40,562 nt of DNA from Gemmatimonadaceae bacterium (GTDB lineage Bacteria > Gemmatimonadota > Gemmatimonadetes > Gemmatimonadales > Gemmatimonadaceae). The notes below the pieces were generated by a model. It made no database searches. It was not told where the DNA came from and worked only from the letters and a program-made list of their open reading frames with translations. A program made the position numbers and the translations under genes. The stretch is taken from contig JADGQU010000002.1 in assembly GCA_017881545.1 (NCBI GenBank), positions 1 to 40,562 on the forward strand. The letters are read 5' to 3'. Numbering within the stretch: position 1 is the first letter of the stretch; each line of letters begins with the position of its first letter. This document shows, in pieces, positions 1 to 6,558 of this stretch.

Positions 1-145
1 GATCCGCGCGCTGGCCGGGTGGCACCGCTTCCAGCGCGCTGACCAGTTGCTCGACGCGATCGGCCGTATGCGCCGCGCGCACCTGCGCGAACGTACGCCG
101 CCCCTCGCGATCGGCGAGAGCCGCAGTGAGCAATGCGGACGCCAC
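1..145 (-). CDS. possible partial CDS running off the left edge (unknown)
   Basis: On the minus strand a frame stays open from a GTG at 145 to the window edge and reads as a normal soluble, helix-rich protein start (residues such as ALLTAALADREG and RVEQLVSALEA). Codon third positions are mostly G or C, as in the neighbouring genes. No good ribosome binding site precedes the GTG, and the plus-strand frames here run into the tRNA, so they are unlikely to be genes. It lies beyond the hairpin that follows tRNA-Cys. Too little is visible to name a family; this could also be non-coding. Confidence 0.35.
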   Translation of the reverse strand, partial: MASALLTAALADREGRRTFAQVRAAHTADRVEQLVSALEAVPPGQRAD

Positions 146-181
146 GATGCGGGGGGCTGGCGCCTGCCCCAGGACACAACA

Positions 182-203
182 AGGGCCCGCTTTGGCGGGC
201 CCT
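182..203 (-). terminator. hairpin after tRNA-Cys, probable terminator
   Basis: A perfect 9-bp GC-rich inverted repeat (182-190 with 195-203) with a TTTG loop. An outer arm, ACACAACA at 174-181 with TGTTGTGT at 208-215, extends it imperfectly. On the minus strand it sits about 30 nt downstream of the tRNA 3' end and is followed by the T-rich TGTTGTGT. It lacks a clean U-run, so termination is likely but not certain. Confidence 0.55.
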
Positions 204-234
204 ATGTTGTTGTGTGCCAGACATCTCGACCGAG

Positions 235-306
235 AGGCGCCGGTCGGAATCGAACCGACGAATAGCAGATTTGCAGTCTGCCGCCTTACCACTTGGCCAC
301 GGCGCC
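235..306 (-). tRNA. tRNA-Cys (anticodon GCA)
   Basis: Read on the minus strand, the 7-bp acceptor stem GGCGCCG/CGGCGCC is perfect. The T arm is GTCGG-TTCGATT-CCGAC, and the anticodon stem-loop AGACTGCAAATCT carries GCA (plus-strand TGC at 272-274). The discriminator base is U, as expected for cysteine tRNAs. No CCA is encoded, so CCA would be added after transcription. The 5' end lies only 11 nt after the stop of the DUF4112 gene, so the tRNA may be processed from that transcript or have a promoter inside the gene. Confidence 0.95.
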
Positions 307-317
307 GTACCACAAAG

Positions 318-845
318 CTATCCGGTCCAGAGCCCCCAGAGCAATCGGGCCGCGAAGATGCCGAGCGCCAAGCCTGCAGCGAGTATCAACAACAGCACGA
401 TCACCGCGAGAACGATCGCGCCGGTCACCTTCCGCTTCTCACGATTGACCGCGCCGCCCGCAACGAGATGATGCTCCAGCAGCGACACGTTCTTCATGTT
501 CGCCTTCCACACCGCATCGAACACGTCGCCTACCGCTGGAACGGAGCCGACCAATGCATCGATCCCGACGTTCAACAGCATCCTCGCCAACGTGAACGAT
601 GGCACCTCGGCACGCGCTGCTTCGAGAACGATGTAGCCCGAGAGCACCGCGCCAATCATGTCACCAACCACCGGTACGAGTCCGATGATTGGGTCAAAGC
701 CAAACTTCCACCTCGTGCCCGGAACCGAGATGGAATTGTCGAGCAGCTTTGCCAGCACCCGCACACGATTGATCCGGCTTGCGGCGTCATCGCCGAAAAT
801 GCCCCGACTCGCCGGAAGTACAACCCTTGGCTGCGTCCTGCTCAT
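318..845 (-). CDS. DUF4112 family membrane protein
   Basis: A 175-residue protein. The core from about residue 35 to 115 (RVLAKLLDNSISVPGTRWKF, then FDPIIGLVPVVGD and a second LVGSVPAVGDVFDAVW) matches the DUF4112 family, a small domain of unknown function with two G-x-x-P-x-x-G-D repeats in hydrophobic segments. A strong C-terminal membrane helix (about residues 145-170) follows. The start chosen is the ATG at 845 because it overlaps the stop of the upstream phosphoesterase gene (ATGA), indicating translational coupling; a longer frame to 920 lies entirely within that gene. The function is unknown. The location is probably the inner membrane. Confidence 0.85.
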   Translation of the reverse strand: MSRTQPRVVLPASRGIFGDDAASRINRVRVLAKLLDNSISVPGTRWKFGFDPIIGLVPVVGDMIGAVLSGYIVLEAARAEVPSFTLARMLLNVGIDALVGSVPAVGDVFDAVWKANMKNVSLLEHHLVAGGAVNREKRKVTGAIVLAVIVLLLILAAGLALGIFAARLLWGLWTG

Positions 846-3307
846 TGCGACACTTTGGCCTCGAGCGCCGACATTCGCGTCGGTCCTGGATAAGGCTTGT
901 CGCCCTTCATTGCGCTCCACAGGATACGGTTGAAGAGATCGTCGTTCGACATGTCTTCCTTTTCCAGCACCAGCTTCTTCGAAGCCTCGGCCAGCGCTCC
1001 TCGCGGCGGATTCTTTTCATCGAGCCGCACACTCGATCTGAGCGCGACATACGGCGTAAGATCCGGTGTCTTCTCCCAGATCTCCCGCAACGGACGCCCA
1101 TAGTGATCGAACTGGGACATGCGTCCCAGGCCGAGAATATCCTCGATCGTCGCCAGGACATCCGTGGTGTTGGCGAACCGGTGGAAAACCTTCCCTCTGT
1201 TGTAAGCTGAGATCACGAGCATCGGAGATCGATGCGAGTCTACGTGATCCGGGCCGTCCTGCGCATCATCCTCCAGCACGAACACCACGGTGCTCTTCCA
1301 GAACGGGCTCCTCGACAGGGCCTCGATAATTCTTCCCAGCGCGAGATCGTTGTCAGCCATGTAGGCCCGTGGTGTTGGCTTGCCTGCCTGCGCACCGGAC
1401 GTATGGTCGTTCGGAAGCGTGAGGATCTCGAGCGCCGGCAACTTTCCCGCTTGCACGAATTCCTGAAACTCCTTGAGCCACACATCGGCGCGCGCCTGGT
1501 CGGAAATGTCCAGATTCCATCCCGAATACGCGGGGTTTATGTGGCCGATCAGCGCTCGCTTTGTCGCCACTGCAGACACCGATGCGCCCGCTCCAGGCGG
1601 ATCGTCCGATTCGCTGACGAACTCGCCGTAGTCCCTGTAAGCAATCCCTGCACGTTCGGCGAGATTCCACAGATACCCGCTGGATCCCTCCGACACATCG
1701 TCATCGACCACGCGACCACGATTGAGTCCCTGGTAATCGTAGCTCCGCCCCCGACTTGAATAGTGGCTCGGTATCGTCTTCTCGGCGTAATCGGTCGCGT
1801 AGGCCCCCATCGACCAGTTGTGACCGTCCGGACTTACCTCGGCGTTCACGAAAAACCTGTCGAAGATTCCAAACCGCTCAGCGAGCGCATGATGATTGGG
1901 TGAAACCGGCCGCGGGAAGAAGACGAGCGATGTGTCACCATCTGCCTGCGGCAGGTCGCCGAAAACCTGATCGTAGGTCCGGTTTTCCTTGATGATGTAG
2001 ATCACGTGCTCGAACGGCGGATATTTTTTCTCACGTTGCGCGGAATTCCATCCGTTCGCCGCGGCAACGCGATTGGAGAATCCGTCGAGATCCCCACCGC
2101 TTGTTCTACCCGCGGGGATGACCGTCAGCGTCCCGCTCGTCTGTCCCAGAGTGTAGTCCCGGGTATGGGGCGGCATGCGCTGGCCGGGTTGCCAGTGCCC
2201 GATGTTGGATCCGGTGCCGCGTCCCTTTCCGTTCACGACAAAGACATCGCTCCCGTCCGCCACGACGGCTGACGGATACCAGCCTACCGGAATTCGTCCT
2301 GCCAGCTTGTCTCCGCCGGTCGCACCTGAAACCCCGGATGTCGATGCGGAGAGATTGAAGACTGCGACCGCATTGTTATCCGCCTCGGCTACGAGGAGGC
2401 GAGTACCGTTCGCCGAGAGTGCCAGCGCGTTGGGGGTACTTCCCTCGCCGGTCGCCGCCGGCGAAGCATCGTTGAGCGTGGTGATGACGCGTTGGCTACG
2501 AGTGTCGATGACGCTCACTCTGTCCGTGCTGCCCGAGACGACAAAGAGTCGTGATCCGTCCGTGCTGAGCAGCAGCGCCGATGGATGTCTTGCCACCGGG
2601 ATTCGTTTCCCCTCTCCGAGCGTTCCATTGGCCTGCGCCGGAAAAGCTGACACCGTAAACCCACCCCATGCGGACACGTACACCGTTCCATCGAGCCCGG
2701 CGACGACTCCGTACGGATACTTCTCCGTCGCCAGTCTTTGCACCACTCTACGCGAGGCGAGATCCACCACCGCCAGAGAATCGCCGAGGTTCTCCGCTGC
2801 ATAGAGCGTCCGTCCGTCGCGCGAGATCGCGATTCCGGCGGGATAGCGCGTCCCGCTCTTGTCTTTTTGCTTCACCGCCAATGCAATCGAATCCGCAAGG
2901 GTTGCCTGACCGGCTCGCCAGTCGAAACGATAGATGACATCCTCATTGCCGCCCGACACGTACAATGATTTCCCGTCCGGGCTGAACGTGATGCCGAGAA
3001 ACACGGCGGGAAGCGGAATTGTCTGAAGCAGTCGTCCGGACGATCTGTCGAGGACCTGGATGCCTTGCTCTCTCCAACCGTTGAGCAGCACGATCACGCG
3101 ATCCCTTTCGGGCGATAGCGTCATCGCCAGCGGCATCGAGCCCAGATCGTACGAGACTCCGGCGGGATCGAGTCGCGCCCCGGTTGGAAGACGCCGCACC
3201 CCCGATGGATCCTGACCCGAAATGGCCGCTTCAACTTGTGGGGACGGTGAGCCGCACGCGCTCGCAATGAGGGCGACTGCGAATAGACGGGTGAGTGTCG
3301 TTTTCAT
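842..3307 (-). CDS. YncE-like beta-propeller / phosphoesterase (alkaline phosphatase superfamily) lipoprotein
   Basis: An 821-residue, two-domain secreted protein. The N-terminus is a lipoprotein signal with Cys at residue 18 (LIASAC). About residues 45-400 form a YncE/YVTN-type beta-propeller with recurring blades such as GITFSPDGKSLYVSGG and VSVIDTRSQRVI. The C-terminal part is a phosphoesterase domain (phospholipase C/acid phosphatase type, PF04185-like) starting at HVIYIIKENRTYDQVFGD and containing HNWSMGAYATDYAEK and VFVLEDDAQDGPDHVDSHR, residues that supply metal ligands in this superfamily. The architecture is the common bifunctional YncE/alkaline-phosphatase form. The substrate is unknown, probably an extracytoplasmic phosphodiester or monoester. 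The ATG at 3307 starts the signal peptide; upstream in-frame sequence belongs to the divergent gene region. The 3' end overlaps the DUF4112 gene. Confidence 0.93.
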   Translation of the reverse strand: MKTTLTRLFAVALIASACGSPSPQVEAAISGQDPSGVRRLPTGARLDPAGVSYDLGSMPLAMTLSPERDRVIVLLNGWREQGIQVLDRSSGRLLQTIPLPAVFLGITFSPDGKSLYVSGGNEDVIYRFDWRAGQATLADSIALAVKQKDKSGTRYPAGIAISRDGRTLYAAENLGDSLAVVDLASRRVVQRLATEKYPYGVVAGLDGTVYVSAWGGFTVSAFPAQANGTLGEGKRIPVARHPSALLLSTDGSRLFVVSGSTDRVSVIDTRSQRVITTLNDASPAATGEGSTPNALALSANGTRLLVAEADNNAVAVFNLSASTSGVSGATGGDKLAGRIPVGWYPSAVVADGSDVFVVNGKGRGTGSNIGHWQPGQRMPPHTRDYTLGQTSGTLTVIPAGRTSGGDLDGFSNRVAAANGWNSAQREKKYPPFEHVIYIIKENRTYDQVFGDLPQADGDTSLVFFPRPVSPNHHALAERFGIFDRFFVNAEVSPDGHNWSMGAYATDYAEKTIPSHYSSRGRSYDYQGLNRGRVVDDDVSEGSSGYLWNLAERAGIAYRDYGEFVSESDDPPGAGASVSAVATKRALIGHINPAYSGWNLDISDQARADVWLKEFQEFVQAGKLPALEILTLPNDHTSGAQAGKPTPRAYMADNDLALGRIIEALSRSPFWKSTVVFVLEDDAQDGPDHVDSHRSPMLVISAYNRGKVFHRFANTTDVLATIEDILGLGRMSQFDHYGRPLREIWEKTPDLTPYVALRSSVRLDEKNPPRGALAEASKKLVLEKEDMSNDDLFNRILWSAMKGDKPYPGPTRMSALEAKVSQ

Positions 3308-3358
3308 CCGCCCAAAGATGGCATTGACACCCGATTCTGCCAGTCTGATACTCCGCCA

Positions 3359-3862
3359 ATGCGTAGCACTTTGGTAAAGCCTCGGATTGTCCCGGCGACA
3401 AAAAAAGACATCCCCCTCATCCGCGAGCTCATCCTGGAGCTCGCGGAGTACGAGCGAGCGCTTCCGGGCGAAGTGCCGGTCACGGAGAAGGACCTGGCCA
3501 AGACCCTCTTCGGCAAGCACCCGGCTGCCGAAGTCCTGATCGCTTACCTCGGCGACGAGCCCGCCGGTTTTGCTCTTTTTTTCCACAACTATTCGACCTG
3601 GCTCGGCAAGCGCGGAATCTATCTGGAAGATCTCTTCGTCCGGCCGCCCGCGCGGAAGCACGGCATTGGCTTTGCCCTGTTGCGAGAGCTCGCGCGCATC
3701 GCACTCGAGCGCGATTGCGGCCGTCTGGACTGGTCGGTGCTCAACTGGAACGAGTTGGCGATCTCATTTTACAAGCGGATCGGCGCGAAACCCATGGACG
3801 ACTGGACGACATTCCGGCTCACCGGCGACGCTCTCGCCCACGTAGCCGGTGCGGAGAAATGA
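3359..3862 (+). CDS. GNAT family N-acetyltransferase (diamine acetyltransferase-like)
   Basis: A 167-residue single-domain GNAT enzyme that would transfer acetyl from acetyl-CoA to an amine. It opens with IVPATKKDIPLIRELILELA, then a beta-sheet core with FALFFHNYSTWLGKRGIYLE and the acetyl-CoA loop region DLFVRPPARKHGIGFALLREL (about residues 90-112), and ends with the conserved WNELAISFYKRIGAKPMDDW. The order YSTWxGxxGIYLEDLFV is typical of the spermidine/spermine and thialysine acetyltransferase branch, so a polyamine-like substrate is plausible but not shown. It is divergent from the phosphoesterase gene across about 50 bp and overlaps the next gene by ATGA. Confidence 0.92.
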   Translation: MRSTLVKPRIVPATKKDIPLIRELILELAEYERALPGEVPVTEKDLAKTLFGKHPAAEVLIAYLGDEPAGFALFFHNYSTWLGKRGIYLEDLFVRPPARKHGIGFALLRELARIALERDCGRLDWSVLNWNELAISFYKRIGAKPMDDWTTFRLTGDALAHVAGAEK

Positions 3863-4116
3863 TCTACGGTCGCAGGCCGCGGCAGTTGCTCGTCGTCTGG
3901 GGCGCATCACTTGTGTCGATCGCCCTCATTTACTGGCTCGAGTACAGCGCGCCCGCGCTCCACGAGCTGCTGTTGCCGTTCTACTGGATCATCCTTGCTC
4001 TCGCGTTCTACCTCACCTGGCGTTGGCTTCGCGCGAGGTCTCGCAAGGATCGAAGAGGGCAGGATCGCAGGCGCACAGATCGCCGCGATCGGGAAGACGA
4101 AACTACTTCGTCCTGA
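3859..4116 (+). CDS. small two-helix membrane protein
   Basis: An 85-residue protein whose ATG overlaps the TGA of the acetyltransferase gene (ATGA, 3859-3862), which fixes the start and suggests coupled translation. It has two predicted membrane helices (roughly residues 9-25 and 33-52, the second rich in Leu/Ile/Trp) and an extremely basic, then mixed charged, cytoplasmic tail (RARSRKDRRGQDRRRTDRRD). No family is recognised. The positive tail fits an N-in/C-in hairpin topology. A role linked to the acetyltransferase is only suggested by the overlap. Confidence 0.75.
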   Translation: MIYGRRPRQLLVVWGASLVSIALIYWLEYSAPALHELLLPFYWIILALAFYLTWRWLRARSRKDRRGQDRRRTDRRDREDETTSS

Positions 4117-4258
4117 GTATCGATAGGGCAAAACCGGCCGGAATCGTTCTGCCGTGAAGGACTCTAGGCTAGATGTACACCCAACCCCGTTTCCATCTTG
4201 TTACGGGCATAAGCTATCCGTGGGTGTCGCCCGACGCTGTACGGCCGCCGGAAACTAA

Positions 4259-4645
4259 TCAGGCGTTGGTGGAGTCGCCGTGATTCCCGTATGGGGAGAA
4301 GCGAGATGCCGGCGGCAATCCGTATCCGGTCCGGCGCGTCGCGGCGTCGCCGCTGACATCGCCGAGCTCGGCAACTTTCTCGACGAAGATCTGCGTCAGC
4401 TCATCGACTCTGTCGTGAACGAGCATGTCGCTGGCGCGTGAGACTGTGGCCGCACGATGCGTGACATCGTCGATCGCCGCGCGCACAGCGTACGGGCCCT
4501 CTGCCGCGAGCATCCGCGAAACTGCGGCCGACGGGGCGAGCTCACCGACCAGGCATTGCACGAGAATTGCGCGAATGGCCGGCGGTTGCAGACCGTCGGT
4601 GAGACGAGTGATGGCTTCCGCTTCCATACCGATGCGACTGCTCAT
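4259..4645 (-). CDS. hypothetical helical protein
   Basis: A 128-residue frame with codon use like its neighbours (mostly G/C in third positions) and a plausible soluble, mainly helical composition (segments AIRAILVQCLVGELAPSAAV and DRVDELTQIFVEKVAELGDV), then a disordered tail rich in Gly, Pro, Ser and Asn. No family is recognised and no clear ribosome binding site is visible. A second ATG at 4627 is an alternative start. It stands alone, convergent with the small membrane protein gene and divergent from the DUF6496 gene. It is probably real, but only by codon pattern and length. Confidence 0.6.
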   Translation of the reverse strand: MSSRIGMEAEAITRLTDGLQPPAIRAILVQCLVGELAPSAAVSRMLAAEGPYAVRAAIDDVTHRAATVSRASDMLVHDRVDELTQIFVEKVAELGDVSGDAATRRTGYGLPPASRFSPYGNHGDSTNA

Positions 4646-4758
4646 ATCAGGGCGACTTGAGATGGGCGACCAAAGCTCGATCGACGCGTTGTTTCATTAG
4701 GCACAACACGCGCCAGACGGTTCAGGGTGCCAGAGTTCAGAAAAGCAGAGGGAGGAGA

Positions 4759-4995
4759 ATGGCTGCACGAAAATCTTCAGGCCGCCGGAAATACGGAAAG
4801 GCAGCTTCGAAGCGCGTCGAAAGCGCGATGCGGCGGAGAAAAAAGGGAACGCTCAAATCGGGAAGGAGCGGAAAAACAGTGAAGAGCCGGGAGCAGGCGA
4901 TCGCCATCGGCCTGTCCGAAGCGCGGAAGAAGGGCGCGAAGGTCCCTCGCCAGCGCACCGGAAAGAGTTCCGGGAGAAAAAAGCGGAGCCGCTGA
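4759..4995 (+). CDS. DUF6496-type small basic protein
   Basis: A 78-residue, highly basic protein beginning at the ATG at 4759, directly after a strong GGAGGAG ribosome binding site; the longer frame upstream lacks one. The N-terminal half is Lys/Arg/Ser-rich (MAARKSSGRRKYGKAASKR). The central GTLKSGRSGKTVKSREQAIAI followed by GLSEARKKG matches the DUF6496 signature of small proteins often annotated as plasmid-stabilisation or hypothetical. The tail is again Lys/Arg-rich. Such composition suggests nucleic-acid binding, which is inference. It is one of three unrelated basic proteins in this window. Confidence 0.88.
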   Translation: MAARKSSGRRKYGKAASKRVESAMRRRKKGTLKSGRSGKTVKSREQAIAIGLSEARKKGAKVPRQRTGKSSGRKKRSR

Positions 4996-5042
4996 AGCCG
5001 CCCGAAAATTAGATAGTTAGTTAACTCGACTATTGCCTCGCC

Positions 5043-6404
5043 TCAGTACTTGGCGAGGTAGTTATCGAGCTCCCACTGCGAAACCTGGGTGATGTACTCC
5101 TCCCACTCGAGACGTTTCGCGGCAAGAAACTGGGCCGTAATGTGGCCACCCAGAGCTTCGGTGATCACATCGTCCTTCTCCAGCTCAGTGCACGCTTCCC
5201 CGAGATTGTGGGGCAAATCGTCGATCCGGAGACGGCGCTTCTCCCGGTGCGACATCTCCCAGATGTTGGTGTTCACCGGCTCCCGCGCATCGGCCTTGGT
5301 CGCGATGCCATCGAGCCCGGCAGCCAGCTGGACCGCCAGCGCCAGATAAGGATTAGCGGATGGATCTGGAATTCGGAGCTCGATTCTGGTCCCTGAGCCG
5401 CGACGATCGGGAATGCGGATCATCGGCGACCGGTTGCGCATCGACCAGGCCACGTTGACCGGCGCTTCAAAACCGGGCACCAGTCTCTTGTAGGAGTTTA
5501 CCAGTGGGTTGGTTATCGCGGTAAAGCCGCGAGCGTGTTTGAGCAGCCCCCCGATGTAGTGGAGCGCCGTGCTGGAAAGCTCCCACTCCGCCTTCTCGTC
5601 CCAGAAAGCGTTTTCCTTCCCGCGGAAAAGCGACTGATGGGTGTGCATGCCGCTTCCATTCTGTCCGAAAACCGGCTTCGGCATGAACGACGCGGTGAGT
5701 CCGAACGTCCGCGCGACATACTTCACCACGAATCGGAACGTCGTGATGTTATCCGCTGTCTTCAGCGCCTCTGCGTACCTGAAATCAATCTCGTGCTGGC
5801 CGTGCGCGACCTCGTGGTGTGCCGCTTCGACTTCGAATCCCATTCGCTCGAGCACATCGACGATCGCGCGCCGCGCATCTTCGCCGAGGTCCGCCGGCGC
5901 GAGATCGAAATAGGAGCCGACGTCATGCGTAATCGTCGAGGGCTCCTCGTCCGCCCGCGGCTTGAACATGAAGAACTCGGCTTCCATCCCCGCGTTCATC
6001 GTGTAGCCGAGCTTGGCGGCCCGGGCGATAACTTTCTTGAGAACTCCCCGCGGATCCCCGGCAAATGGATTTCCGTCAGGAGTGTTGATGTCGCAGATCA
6101 GCCTGGCAACGCGACTCTTCTCGTCACCCCAGGGGAATACCTGAAACGTGCTGAAATCCGGCGCCAGCAGCATGTCCGATTCCTCGATCCGGACGAACCC
6201 TTCGATCGAGGAGCCGTCGAACATCATGTCCCCCGCCAGCGCTTTCTCGAATTGCGATGCGGGGATCTCGACGTTCTTGTTGATGCCGAGGATGTCCGTG
6301 AATTGCAGTCTGAGGAAGCGGACGTTATTGGTGGTGGCGAGATCCAGGATGTCCTGGGCAGTGGCGCCTGAAGTGTCGGGAATCCGGGAGCGATGTCGGG
6401 GCAT
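5043..6404 (-). CDS. glnA: glutamine synthetase, type I (alpha subgroup)
   Basis: A 453-residue GSI that makes glutamine from glutamate, ammonia and ATP in the cytoplasm. The N-terminal beta-Grasp domain holds VRFLRLQFTDILGINKNVEI. MMFDGSSIEGF marks the loop closing the active site, and NAGMEAEFFMF, HHEVAHGQHEIDFRY, FGQNGSGMHTHQSLF and RNRSPMIRIP carry the metal, ATP and glutamate ligands. The C-terminal stretch reads RLRIDDLPHNLGEACTELEK, which lacks the NLYDLP tyrosine adenylylated by GlnE in GSI-beta enzymes. Together with the length of about 450, this places it in the feedback-controlled alpha group. The ATG at 6404 is preferred to an upstream TTG at 6440. It is divergent from glnN. Confidence 0.97.
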   Translation of the reverse strand: MPRHRSRIPDTSGATAQDILDLATTNNVRFLRLQFTDILGINKNVEIPASQFEKALAGDMMFDGSSIEGFVRIEESDMLLAPDFSTFQVFPWGDEKSRVARLICDINTPDGNPFAGDPRGVLKKVIARAAKLGYTMNAGMEAEFFMFKPRADEEPSTITHDVGSYFDLAPADLGEDARRAIVDVLERMGFEVEAAHHEVAHGQHEIDFRYAEALKTADNITTFRFVVKYVARTFGLTASFMPKPVFGQNGSGMHTHQSLFRGKENAFWDEKAEWELSSTALHYIGGLLKHARGFTAITNPLVNSYKRLVPGFEAPVNVAWSMRNRSPMIRIPDRRGSGTRIELRIPDPSANPYLALAVQLAAGLDGIATKADAREPVNTNIWEMSHREKRRLRIDDLPHNLGEACTELEKDDVITEALGGHITAQFLAAKRLEWEEYITQVSQWELDNYLAKY

Positions 6405-6558
6405 TGCGGTGAACGTAGCCTTGTTGGCGAATTTTTGCAAATATCGCGCGAAAGTGCGCCAATTCCTTGCGTAATATTGCCCAATTAGCCAATTTGATCG
6501 CTCAAATGTGTCTGGTTTGCATCTTTCTGACTTACATTCTCATCAGCTCAGATTCCCT
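6405..6558. promoter_or_regulatory. shared glnA/glnN intergenic regulatory region
   Basis: This 154-bp region is markedly AT-richer than its surroundings and separates the two divergent glutamine synthetase starts. It contains three copies of CCAATT (6459-6464, 6481-6486, 6489-6494), the last two spaced 8 bp apart, and a TCGCGCGA palindrome near 6444-6451. No unambiguous -35/-10 pair could be fixed on either strand. The spaced repeats are candidate binding sites for a nitrogen-responsive regulator, which is inference. Confidence 0.55.

Noticed and set aside
126-893. Long plus-strand frame across the tRNA and the DUF4112 gene
   Set aside because: It reads through the tRNA-Cys and the antisense of a well-supported gene and has unnatural composition.
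5535-6371. 278-codon plus-strand frame antisense to glnA
   Set aside because: Shadow of the glutamine synthetase gene, with Arg/Glu-rich composition and no family resemblance.
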